Positions 22,549-28,677 of a DNA stretch of 28,677 bases are shown in pieces (the stretch's first letter is position 1; each line of letters opens with the position of its first letter). The position numbers were made by a program, and so were the translations under genes. Location of the stretch: the NCBI GenBank assembly GCA_034423135.1, contig DAOUJC010000017.1:1-28677 (forward strand), in the 5' to 3' direction. The notes beneath the pieces are model-generated. The model saw nothing but the letters and a program-made list of their open reading frames with translations. It was not told the origin of the DNA and searched no databases. The DNA comes from JAPPHY01 sp034423135. GTDB lineage: Bacteria > Chloroflexota > Dehalococcoidia > Lucifugimonadales > UBA2985.

Positions 22549-22845
22549 ATGGAATCCCCAAGGCTCACCCCGGAAGAGGTCAGGCACATCGCCCTGCTGT
22601 ACCGCATGGGTCTGGACGAGCAGGAGGTCGAACGCCTTCGCAACCAGCTCTCCGACATCCTGGCCAACTTCCGCGTGCTCCAGGAGGTCGACACCACCGA
22701 CGTGCCGCCCACGGGCCACTCAGTCGAGCTTCAGAACGTGATGCGCGACGACGACACCGCCCCGCCCATGCCTACCGACGACACGCTGGCCAACGCGCCG
22801 TATCGTGAGGACGACTTCTTCCGCGTGAAGGCGGTCCTCGACTGA
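22549..22845 (+). CDS. gatC: Asp-tRNA(Asn)/Glu-tRNA(Gln) amidotransferase subunit C
   Basis: This 98-aa subunit stabilises the GatA-GatB complex that converts misacylated Glu-tRNA(Gln) or Asp-tRNA(Asn). It has the GatC pattern LTPEEVRHIALLYRMGLDEQEVERLRNQLSDILANFRVLQEVDTTDVPPT, then an extended segment (HSVELQNVMRDDD) and the C-terminal REDDFFRVKAVLD. ATG 22549 follows AAGAGG. A longer open frame reaches 22291 but would run through the promoter and antitoxin gene. The stop overlaps the gatA ATG by one base (TGATG). gatB is not in the window. Confidence 0.93.
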   Translation: MESPRLTPEEVRHIALLYRMGLDEQEVERLRNQLSDILANFRVLQEVDTTDVPPTGHSVELQNVMRDDDTAPPMPTDDTLANAPYREDDFFRVKAVLD

Positions 22846-24305
22846 TGCCGTCCACCCTCCACAGCCTCACCATCAGCGAGGCGCGCAGCCTCCTCGACCG
22901 CCGTGAGGTCTCCGCCCGCGAGCTCACGCAGGCCCACCTGGACCGCATACGCGACATCGACCAGCGCGTGGGCGCGTTCGTCAGCGTGACGCCGGAGCAG
23001 GCGCTGCAGCAGGCCGACGCGGCCGACGCCGCCATCGCTCGCGGCGAGGCTGGCCCGCTGGCCGGGATCCCCATGCAGATCAAGGACAACATGTGCACCC
23101 GCGGCATCGCCACCACCTGCTCGTCGCGGATGCTGGAGCGGTTCGTGCCGCCCTACGACGCAACCGTCGTCGAGCGGCTTCGCGACGGCCTCGCCGTGAT
23201 GGTCGGCAAGGGCAACATGGACGAGTTTGCGATGGGCTCCTCCACCGAGAACTCGGCGTTCTTCCCCACGCGCAACCCGTGGGACGTGCGGCGAGTGCCC
23301 GGGGGCAGCAGCGGCGGCCCGGCCGCGGCGGTCGCATCGGGCGAGAGCGTCTTCTCGCTCGGCTCAGACACGGGCGGCAGCATCCGTCAGCCGGCGTCGC
23401 TGTGCGGCATCGTCGGCATCAAGCCCACGTACGGGCTGGTCAGCCGGTACGGCCTGGTGGCGTTCGCAAGCTCGCTCGACCAGATCGGCCCGCTGACGAA
23501 GGACGTGACCGACTGCGCCATCGTGCTCGGCGCGATAGCCGGCAGCGACCCGCGCGACTCCACGTCGATCCCGATGGAGCCGCCCGACTACACCGCGGCC
23601 CTCACCGGCGACGTGCGCGGCCTGCGCGTGGGCGTGCCGCGCGAGTACTACGCGGAGGGCATCGATCCCGCCGTAGCGGACACGCTGCGGACGGCGCTGG
23701 CCAAGCTGGAGAGCCTTGGCGCCGTCGTCGAGGAGACGTCGCTGCCACACACGGCCTACGCGCTGGCGGTCTACTACATCCTGGCGCCGTCGGAGGCGTC
23801 GGCCAACCTGGCCCGCTACGACGGCGTGAAGTACGGCTACTCGGCGCAGGACGCGGGCGGCATGTGGGAGGCGATGGAGGCGACCAAGCAGCACGGCTTT
23901 GGGCCGGAGGTCAAGCGGCGAATCATGCTCGGCACCTACGCACTCTCGGCAGGCTACTACGACGCATACTACCTCAAGGCGCAGAAGGTGCGAACGCTCA
24001 TCAGCCGCGAGTTCCGTGACGCCTTCGAGCGATTCGACGTGCTGGTCACGCCCACCTCGCCAACTGTCGCGTTCAGGCTGGGCGACAAGGTGGAGGACCC
24101 CGTGCAGATGTACCTCAGCGACGTTTGCACAATACCGATCAACATCGCGGGCGTGCCGGCGCTGTCGCTGCCAGCGGGGTTCGTCGACGGGCTGCCGGTG
24201 GGCATGCAGATCATCGGGCGACCGCTGGGCGAGGAGACGATCCTGCGCACGGCCCACGCCTACGAGCAGGCGACGGAGTGGCACACCATGAGGCCGGACC
24301 TGTGA
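22845..24305 (+). CDS. gatA: Asp-tRNA(Asn)/Glu-tRNA(Gln) amidotransferase subunit A
   Basis: This 486-aa amidase-signature enzyme releases ammonia from glutamine for tRNA amidation. The Ser-cisSer-Lys triad is intact and at canonical numbering: Lys80 in GIPMQIKDNM, Ser155 in PGGSSGGPAAAVASGE and Ser179 in SDTGGSIRQPA. IVGIKPTYGLVSRYGLVAFASSLDQIGP is the usual following segment, and the C terminus has NIAGVPALSLPAGF and GLPVGMQIIG. It starts at the gatC stop and shares four bases (GTGA) with the following methyltransferase gene, so the run is translated as a coupled unit. Confidence 0.95.
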   Translation: MPSTLHSLTISEARSLLDRREVSARELTQAHLDRIRDIDQRVGAFVSVTPEQALQQADAADAAIARGEAGPLAGIPMQIKDNMCTRGIATTCSSRMLERFVPPYDATVVERLRDGLAVMVGKGNMDEFAMGSSTENSAFFPTRNPWDVRRVPGGSSGGPAAAVASGESVFSLGSDTGGSIRQPASLCGIVGIKPTYGLVSRYGLVAFASSLDQIGPLTKDVTDCAIVLGAIAGSDPRDSTSIPMEPPDYTAALTGDVRGLRVGVPREYYAEGIDPAVADTLRTALAKLESLGAVVEETSLPHTAYALAVYYILAPSEASANLARYDGVKYGYSAQDAGGMWEAMEATKQHGFGPEVKRRIMLGTYALSAGYYDAYYLKAQKVRTLISREFRDAFERFDVLVTPTSPTVAFRLGDKVEDPVQMYLSDVCTIPINIAGVPALSLPAGFVDGLPVGMQIIGRPLGEETILRTAHAYEQATEWHTMRPDL

Positions 24306-25300
24306 CGAACTCGCAAATGGCGGCAAACTCGATCGAGGCGCAGTTGCCTCTTCTGCCTCCACCGCCAGAGCAGTCGCGGCGCGAGCGGTTCCTGGAAAGG
24401 CTGAAGGGCAAGAGCAGTTACCGTTTCGGTCGCTACAACGGCCTGCCGCTGCGGTACGGAGGGGGCAAGAGCCTGGCGGTAGGTCACATAGTCGAGCAGC
24501 TGCCAGCAGGCTTGACCAGACTAGTGTCGCCGTTCGTGGGAGGCGCGTCGGTTGAGATTGCATGCGCCAACGAGCTTGGAATGGACGTGACGGCCTATGA
24601 CCTGTTCGACATCCTCACCAACTACTGGCAGGTGCAGCTAGACACGCCGGAGGAGCTTGCGGAGTGCATCGGCCGCTGGCAGCCGGACAAGGAGACGTAT
24701 GCATCGGTGAAGCAACGGCTCAAGGCGCACTGGGACCGCACGGAGCCGATCGAGGAGCCGCTTGAGCTCGCGGCCCACTACTGGTTCAACCACAACCTGA
24801 GCTACGGCCCCGGCTTCCTGGGCTGGATGTCCGGCATCTACGAGGAGCCACAGCGATACCAGCGCCTGCTGGACAAGGTGCGCACCTTCCGATGCTCAGG
24901 CCTGAGCGTTGAGCAGGGTAGCTTCGCGGACGTTCTGCCCAGACACCGGGATGACTTCCTCTACTGCGACCCGCCCTACTACCTGGACGGCGACAGCAGG
25001 ATGTTCAAGGGCATCTACCCGCAGCGAAACTTCCCCATCCACCACAGGGGCTTCGACCACGGGCTGCTCCGTGACCTGCTGGCTGAGCACAGGGGCGGAT
25101 TTGTGCTATCCTATAACGACTGCTCCGCCGTCCGGCAGATGTACATGGGCTGCCGGATAGTCGAGGTGGAATGGCAGTACACGCTGGGACAGGGTGAGAC
25201 GCGCATAGGCAAGAACCGCGTGGATCGCGGCACAATCACCAACGTGAAGCGATCCCACGAGTTGCTGATAATCGCGGAGGCGCAATCAAGTGACGACTGA
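24302..25300 (+). CDS. D12-class DNA N6-adenine methyltransferase
   Basis: From GTG 24302 the product is 332 aa. Motifs in alpha-class order are the AdoMet-binding LRYGGGKSLAVGHIVEQL (about 52-70) and VSPFVGGASVEIACANEL, a helical target-recognition region (about 100-200), the catalytic DPPY at 223-226 in YCDPPYYLDGD, and FVLSYNDCSAVRQMY. This is the Dam/DpnM-type fold. The GTG shares GTGA with the gatA stop; ATG 24317 is an alternative. No cognate nuclease is adjacent, so it looks like an orphan methyltransferase. It is unusual in being locked between gatA and an lrp-type regulator. Confidence 0.85.
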   Translation: MTNSQMAANSIEAQLPLLPPPPEQSRRERFLERLKGKSSYRFGRYNGLPLRYGGGKSLAVGHIVEQLPAGLTRLVSPFVGGASVEIACANELGMDVTAYDLFDILTNYWQVQLDTPEELAECIGRWQPDKETYASVKQRLKAHWDRTEPIEEPLELAAHYWFNHNLSYGPGFLGWMSGIYEEPQRYQRLLDKVRTFRCSGLSVEQGSFADVLPRHRDDFLYCDPPYYLDGDSRMFKGIYPQRNFPIHHRGFDHGLLRDLLAEHRGGFVLSYNDCSAVRQMYMGCRIVEVEWQYTLGQGETRIGKNRVDRGTITNVKRSHELLIIAEAQSSDD

Positions 25301-25784
25301 GGACACCAAGAGCATACTCACCATCCTTGAGCAGGACGGCAAGGCCACGCCGGACGAGATCTCGGAGATGACCGGGCGCTCGCTGGAAGAGGTGCAGGAG
25401 GTCATTGCCGCGGCTGAGCGCGACCGAGCCATCGTCAAGTACAAGGCCGTGGTCAACTGGGACCGCGTGGGCGAGCAGGAGGTGCTCGCGCTCGTGGAGT
25501 TGCGCGTGACGCCACAGCGCGATGTGGGCTTCGACGGCATCGCCAAGCGCATCGCGCGCTTCCCGGAGGTGCGGTCGCTGCACCTCATGTCCGGAGACTA
25601 CGACCTGTCCGTGCTGCTCGCCGGCCGCACCATGCAGGACATCGCCAGCTTCGTCGCCATGAAGCTCGCTGCGCTGGAGGAGGTGCAGGGCACCACAACC
25701 CACTTCCTGCTCAAGCGTTTCAAGGAGGACGGCGTGGTCCTGGACGGTGAGGAAACGGCCCGGCGCTTACCCATGACCCCGTAG
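25290..25784 (+). CDS. Lrp/AsnC-family transcriptional regulator
   Basis: The 164-aa protein has an N-terminal winged helix-turn-helix (about 5-55: SILTILEQDGKATPDEISEM, then SLEEVQEVIAAAERDRAI) and a C-terminal effector (RAM) domain (about 65-150: LALVELRVTP, RFPEVRSLHLMSGDYDLSVLL). Lrp/AsnC proteins sense amino acids or similar small ligands and form octameric assemblies. GTG 25290 has GGAGG nine bases upstream and overlaps the methyltransferase end by 11 bp. The adjoining aminotransferase gene is the most likely target or partner. Confidence 0.87.
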   Translation: MTTEDTKSILTILEQDGKATPDEISEMTGRSLEEVQEVIAAAERDRAIVKYKAVVNWDRVGEQEVLALVELRVTPQRDVGFDGIAKRIARFPEVRSLHLMSGDYDLSVLLAGRTMQDIASFVAMKLAALEEVQGTTTHFLLKRFKEDGVVLDGEETARRLPMTP

Positions 25785-25792
25785 GTGATATC

Positions 25793-26989
25793 TTGCAGAA
25801 CGATTCTCCGACCACCACAGGCTCACCGGCCATATCCCAGCGTGTAAGGGCGCTCTCGCCTTCCGGCATCCGGAAGTTCTTCGAGCTGCTCTACACCATG
25901 GACGACGTGATCTCGCTGGGCGTGGGCGAGCCCGACTTCGTCACGCCGTGGCGCATTCGCGAGGCTGCCATATACTCCATCGAGCATGGGTACACGATGT
26001 ACACCTCCAACTTCGGGCTGATGGAGCTTCGCCAGGAGATTAGCGGATACATGAGCCGGCGCGCCGGGCTGGAGTACAGCCCGCAGAACCAGGTGCTCGT
26101 GACAGTGGGCGTGAGCCAGGCACTCGACCTGGCCATGCGCGCCCTGCTTGACCCCGGCGATGAGGTGATCGTACCGGAGCCGACCTACGTCTCCTACGTG
26201 CCCTGCGTCACCCTGTCCGGCGGCGTGGCCGTGACGGTGCCCACGCACATGGAGAACGGCTTCCGCGTTCGTCCCCAGGACATCGAGGACAGGGTCACGC
26301 CCAGGACCAAGGCCATACTCATCGGCTACCCCAACAATCCCACGGGCGCAGTGATGCCCCGCAGCGAGCTTGAGGCCATCGCCGACATCGCGAAGAGGCA
26401 CGGCCTGTTCGTCGTCTCGGACGAGATATACGAGCGGCTGGTGTACGGCGCCGAGCACACCACCTTCGCCTCGCTGCCCGGCATGGCGGAGCGCACGGTG
26501 CACCTGAGCGGCTTCTCCAAGTCGTACGCGATGACGGGCTGGCGCGTGGGCTACGCGTGCAGCCAGCCGGAGATCATCGAGGCAATGATGAAGGTGCACC
26601 AGTACACGATGATGTGCGCGCCCATCCAGGGCCAGATGGCAGCCATAGAGGCGCTGCGCTCCGGCGACGGCTCCGTGGAGGAGGCCCGCGAAGAGTACGA
26701 CCGCCGCCGACACCTGATGCTGAGCGGACTGAACCGCATGGGTCTCGCCTGCCTGGAGCCGCAGGGCGCCTTCTACACCTTCCCATCCATCAAGAGCCTG
26801 GACATGACGTCCGTGGAGTTCGCGGAGCGGCTGCTCATGGAGGAGCACGTTGCGCTCGTCCCCGGCTCGGCGTTCGGCCCCAGCGGCGAGGGACACGTGC
26901 GCTGCTGCTACGCCGTGGCCACGGAGGAGATTGAAGAGGCGCTGGACCGCATCGGGCGCTTCGTTGGGAAAGTGAAGCGTGGTCTTTGA
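25793..26989 (+). CDS. Class I/II PLP-dependent aminotransferase
   Basis: This 398-aa fold-type I aminotransferase has the aspartate aminotransferase/AlaT-like layout: ISLGVGEPDFVTPW near the N terminus, YTSNFGLMELRQEIS, the nucleotide-like YPNNPTGAVM, VVSDEIYERLVYG, the PLP Lys243 in SGFSKSYAMTGWRVGY and the substrate-carboxylate Arg in GHVRCCYAV. Exact amino-acid specificity cannot be told by eye. TTG 25793 is the only plausible start. AGGTGA overlaps the preceding stop codon, and the next in-frame ATG would remove 35 conserved residues. Confidence 0.9.
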   Translation: MQNDSPTTTGSPAISQRVRALSPSGIRKFFELLYTMDDVISLGVGEPDFVTPWRIREAAIYSIEHGYTMYTSNFGLMELRQEISGYMSRRAGLEYSPQNQVLVTVGVSQALDLAMRALLDPGDEVIVPEPTYVSYVPCVTLSGGVAVTVPTHMENGFRVRPQDIEDRVTPRTKAILIGYPNNPTGAVMPRSELEAIADIAKRHGLFVVSDEIYERLVYGAEHTTFASLPGMAERTVHLSGFSKSYAMTGWRVGYACSQPEIIEAMMKVHQYTMMCAPIQGQMAAIEALRSGDGSVEEAREEYDRRRHLMLSGLNRMGLACLEPQGAFYTFPSIKSLDMTSVEFAERLLMEEHVALVPGSAFGPSGEGHVRCCYAVATEEIEEALDRIGRFVGKVKRGL

Positions 26990-27668
26990 CAGGACCTGGG
27001 AGAGCCTAGTCCTGGGGCAGACGCCCGTTGCAATCCGATACGAGGGCTTCCGCCCGTGGCAGCCCCCGGAGGACCGGGGCGGCACAGGCATTGAGGTCCT
27101 GACCAACCTCGGCCCCATCAAGTGCCTCTACCATGAGGCACCGTCGGCCGAACGAGGCGTGGTGTGGGTTTCCGGAGCGTACGGCGGGTTCAGCGGCGGT
27201 GGAGGCCTCTACTCAATCCTCTCAGACGAGCTGATCGCGGACGGCATATCCTCGCTGCGCCTGGACTATCGGCACGCCAACGTCCTTCACCACTCCATCA
27301 TGGACGTGCTGGCAGGGGTCGAATTCCTGCTGACGCAGGGCTGCGAGCGCGTCGCGCTTGTGGGCCACTCGTTCGGCGGGGCCGTGGTCATCGCCGCGGC
27401 GCCTCTGTCGGACACAGTGACGACCGTAGCTGGGCTGGCGAGCCAGACGCACGGCGCGAGGTACGCGCACCTGGTCAGCCCGAAACCGCTGCTGCTCGTG
27501 CACGGCGAAGACGACGACCGTCTGCCCGCGCGCTGCTCAATCCTCATCAACGAGTGGGCGCGCGAGCCGAAGCGGCTGATCCTCTATCCTGGCGCGGGCC
27601 ACAACCTGCGCGAGTGCCGCGACGCGCTTCACCCCGTGCTCAAGAGCTGGCTGCTGGAGAACGCGTAG
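26979..27668 (+). CDS. Alpha/beta hydrolase
   Basis: The 229-aa product has a compact alpha/beta hydrolase domain with Ser131 in VGHSFGGAVV, Asp178 in VHGEDDDRLP and His208 in GAGHNLRE, a complete triad. The N terminus (about 1-55) is strand-rich, followed by the oxyanion-side VVWVSGAYGGFSGGGGLYS, where a His-Gly is replaced by Ser-Gly-Ala-Tyr. There is no signal peptide. GTG 26979 overlaps the aminotransferase end by 11 bp, with GGGAAAG upstream, so it is the last gene of the operon. The substrate is unknown. Confidence 0.8.
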   Translation: MVFDRTWESLVLGQTPVAIRYEGFRPWQPPEDRGGTGIEVLTNLGPIKCLYHEAPSAERGVVWVSGAYGGFSGGGGLYSILSDELIADGISSLRLDYRHANVLHHSIMDVLAGVEFLLTQGCERVALVGHSFGGAVVIAAAPLSDTVTTVAGLASQTHGARYAHLVSPKPLLLVHGEDDDRLPARCSILINEWAREPKRLILYPGAGHNLRECRDALHPVLKSWLLENA

Positions 27669-27679
27669 GGGGCACTCAA

Positions 27680-27716
27680 CCCGCTCGTGGTGAGCCCGTC
27701 GAACCATTCGAGCGGG
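27680..27716. repeat. Family B hairpin with compensated outer stem
   Basis: The order is outer CCCGCTCG, inner TGG, loop TGAGCCCGTCGAA, inner CCA, bulge TT, outer CGAGCGGG. The A-to-G change at the base of the outer arm is matched by T-to-C on the other arm. It lies 12 bp after the hydrolase stop and may also act as a terminator hairpin. Confidence 0.88.
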
Positions 27717-27734
27717 CAAGAGATGACCATGTCT

Positions 27735-27796
27735 CGTAGGGGTGCCCCTTGTGGGTACCCGCAGGACACAGGGCAACCACGAGGGTTGCCCCTACG
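27735..27796. repeat. Family E palindrome (CGTAGGGG type)
   Basis: CGTAGGGGTGCCCCTTGTGG at one end and GAGGGTTGCCCCTACG at the other form a 62-bp imperfect palindrome with inner GGGTACCC and GGGCAACC arms. It is found once in the window. Confidence 0.65.
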
Positions 27797-27819
27797 TTGG
27801 GCAGGCCCGCGTCTCGTCC

Positions 27820-27846
27820 GTCATTGCGGCTTCCGCCGCAATCCAG
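27820..27846. repeat. Family C palindrome
   Basis: GTCATTGCGGCTTCCGCCGC followed by AATCCAG. The stem ATTGCGGC / GCCGCAAT is the same as in the 2368 and 2852 copies, with a different loop. Confidence 0.75.
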
Positions 27847-27872
27847 GGGGATGGGGCGTGAGGAGTGGCGCA

Positions 27873-27902
27873 TTGACTAACTTTCCGTGTTCTCTCTATT
27901 AT
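27873..27902 (+). promoter_or_regulatory. Promoter of terminal toxin-antitoxin pair
   Basis: TTGACT (27873-27878), an 18-bp spacer and TATTAT (27897-27902) form a strong promoter in a locally A/T-rich segment. The leader to ATG 27952 is about 43 nt. Confidence 0.6.
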
Positions 27903-27951
27903 TGAGTTGACCACTAGCTTGGGCTCGAACAATGCCTGATGGAGGAGTCGG

Positions 27952-28176
27952 ATGACCAAGTTGCTTGAGCAAGCCTTTGAGCGGGCCTCTGAACTTCCAC
28001 AGGAAGAACAGGACCGATTTGCGCGGTTTCTGCTGGCTCAGCTGGAGTCGGAGCGTCAATGGACTGAACTGTTCAGCCGTCCCGAGTCCGAGGACTTGCT
28101 GGAAAAGCTAGCGGATGAGGCCCTCGCGGAACACCGGGCGGGGCGCACCAGTCTCCTTGACGTGGAAAAGTTGTAG
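27952..28176 (+). CDS. Putative antitoxin
   Basis: This 74-aa, highly charged, helical protein has the pattern MTKLLEQAFERASELPQEEQ, then DRFARFLLAQLESERQW and a C-terminal EALAEHRAGRTSLLDVEKL, typical of small antitoxins placed before RelE/ParE-type toxins. GGAGGAG five bases before ATG 27952 gives strong initiation. Assignment rests on length, composition and the toxin-like gene that follows directly. Confidence 0.7.
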   Translation: MTKLLEQAFERASELPQEEQDRFARFLLAQLESERQWTELFSRPESEDLLEKLADEALAEHRAGRTSLLDVEKL

Positions 28177-28448
28177 GTGCGCGTTCGTTCACGGAGAGTT
28201 CCTTCTGGGACGCCTATCGTAGCCTTCCTCAGCACGTGCAGCGACAAGTCAGGGATTCCTACCGTTTCTTCGCGTCGGATCCCAATCACCCCAGCTTGGA
28301 CTTCAAACGGGTGAGCCAACGGCGTCCTGTATACTCGGTGAGAGTTAGTCTAGACTATCGTGCCCTTGGGGTCCTGCACGCGGGCGATATAGTGTGGTTC
28401 TGGATCGGGCCACACCATGAATACGACAGGCTCCTCAGGCAGGTTTAG
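28177..28448 (+). CDS. RelE/ParE-type toxin with disrupted start
   Basis: The frame ending at 28448 encodes a RelE/ParE-superfamily toxin: RSFTESSFWDAYRSLPQHVQ, then DPNHPSLDFKRVSQRRPVYSVRV, LDYRALGVL and IVWFWIGPHHEYDRLL. The family-like sequence starts at about 28182, but this frame has no ATG, GTG or TTG before GTG 28236, which would drop the first strand and helix. A GTG lies immediately after the antitoxin stop (28177) in the wrong frame. One extra base after it would give Met-Ala-Arg-Ser-Phe-Thr in frame. Either a single-base deletion has inactivated the toxin, the read has an error, or a short form starts at 28236. Confidence 0.65.
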
Positions 28449-28677
28449 GTCACGACCATGCCACTTGGATGGCAACCCCAGCTGCTCCTAATATTGCGCC
28501 CCGTATCGTGGTGAGCCTGTCGAACCATGAGCGGATGAACACGATTGTCGGTCTCCCGCTCACTCCCTTCGACAAGCTCATCTATGAAATGAGTTGCTCT
28601 GTCAAGGCCCTGAATCCGGTGGGCTGTGTTTGAGAGTTCGGTCCTGCATCTATGGGCGCCGGCATAAGCTGCGCAGG
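28449..28677. other. Gene-free end of window with decayed A/B repeats
   Basis: 28506-28534 is a shortened family B repeat (GGTGAGCCTGTCGAACCA then TGAGCGG). 28555-28580 is the left half of a reverse family A repeat (CCCGCTCACTCCCTTCGACA then AGCTCA) whose right arm has decayed. Nothing else recognisable lies in this stretch. Confidence 0.6.

Noticed and set aside
25823..27121. Minus-strand open frame of 432 codons opposite the aminotransferase
   Set aside because: Composition is typical of a shadow frame and no domain is visible. The sense gene is unambiguous.
27735..27796. tRNA-like or small RNA gene
   Set aside because: The palindrome does not fold into a cloverleaf with conserved T-loop bases. 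It matches an intergenic repeat style instead.

Overview
The window is high-GC bacterial DNA, with many GTG and TTG starts, Ala/Arg-rich proteins, Cys-Gly-Gly lipoproteins, secreted Calx-beta-type proteins and dense dispersed palindromic repeats of the TGAGCYTGTCGAA type. That combination best fits a Chloroflexota genome of the Dehalococcoidia/SAR202 kind. This is an inference from style; there is no rRNA or other phylogenetic marker here. Position 1 starts with 30 C residues that cut into a gene, so the left edge looks like a contig end or assembly artefact.

Layout. (1) 32-2333, plus strand: a 5'-truncated secreted Calx-beta-like protein and a lipoprotein with a three-repeat helical stalk and two Cache-like modules. 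(2) 2334-3135: an 800-bp gene-free repeat field. (3) 3136-7428, plus strand: a squalene cluster, with a prenyl diphosphate synthase followed by hpnC, hpnD and hpnE (farnesyl diphosphate to presqualene diphosphate to hydroxysqualene to squalene). (4) 7735-8214: an SRPBCC protein. (5) 8224-16597, minus strand: a membrane-anchored dienelactone-hydrolase-like protein, a YhhQ-type queuosine-precursor transporter, a pyruvate dehydrogenase operon in the order lpd, E1 alpha, E1 beta, E2, and upstream of it a lipoprotein carrying a Sec11/SipW-like signal peptidase domain. (6) 16832-22404, minus strand: an accessory island with a small retropepsin-like protein, a two-TM pentapeptide-repeat protein, a 1037-residue fused nuclease-methyltransferase (type IIG restriction-modification style) and a PIN-toxin/antitoxin pair. 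(7) 22549-27668, plus strand: a tightly packed run of gatC, gatA, a D12-type adenine methyltransferase, an Lrp/AsnC regulator, a class I aminotransferase and an alpha/beta hydrolase. (8) 27680-28677: repeats and a second toxin-antitoxin pair whose toxin has lost a start in frame.

The most notable structure is a diverged duplication of the gatC 5' region. About 125 bp (dyad operator, leader and first 11 codons of gatC) is present once in front of intact gatC and again, 89% identical over its last 61 bp, at 21592-21717. The PIN toxin-antitoxin module lies exactly between the two copies. Each copy also drives a leftward gene: the antitoxin from the right copy and the restriction-modification gene from the left copy. 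In both, the -10 box lies inside a GTGTG/CACA dyad. This suggests modular insertion at gatC and possible cross-regulation of restriction by the antitoxin.

A second theme is a 37-bp hairpin repeat family with compensatory base changes in both its outer and inner stems. It occurs in mixed pairs in most of the longer gene-free gaps. No tRNA, rRNA, CRISPR array, transposase or integrase gene was seen.
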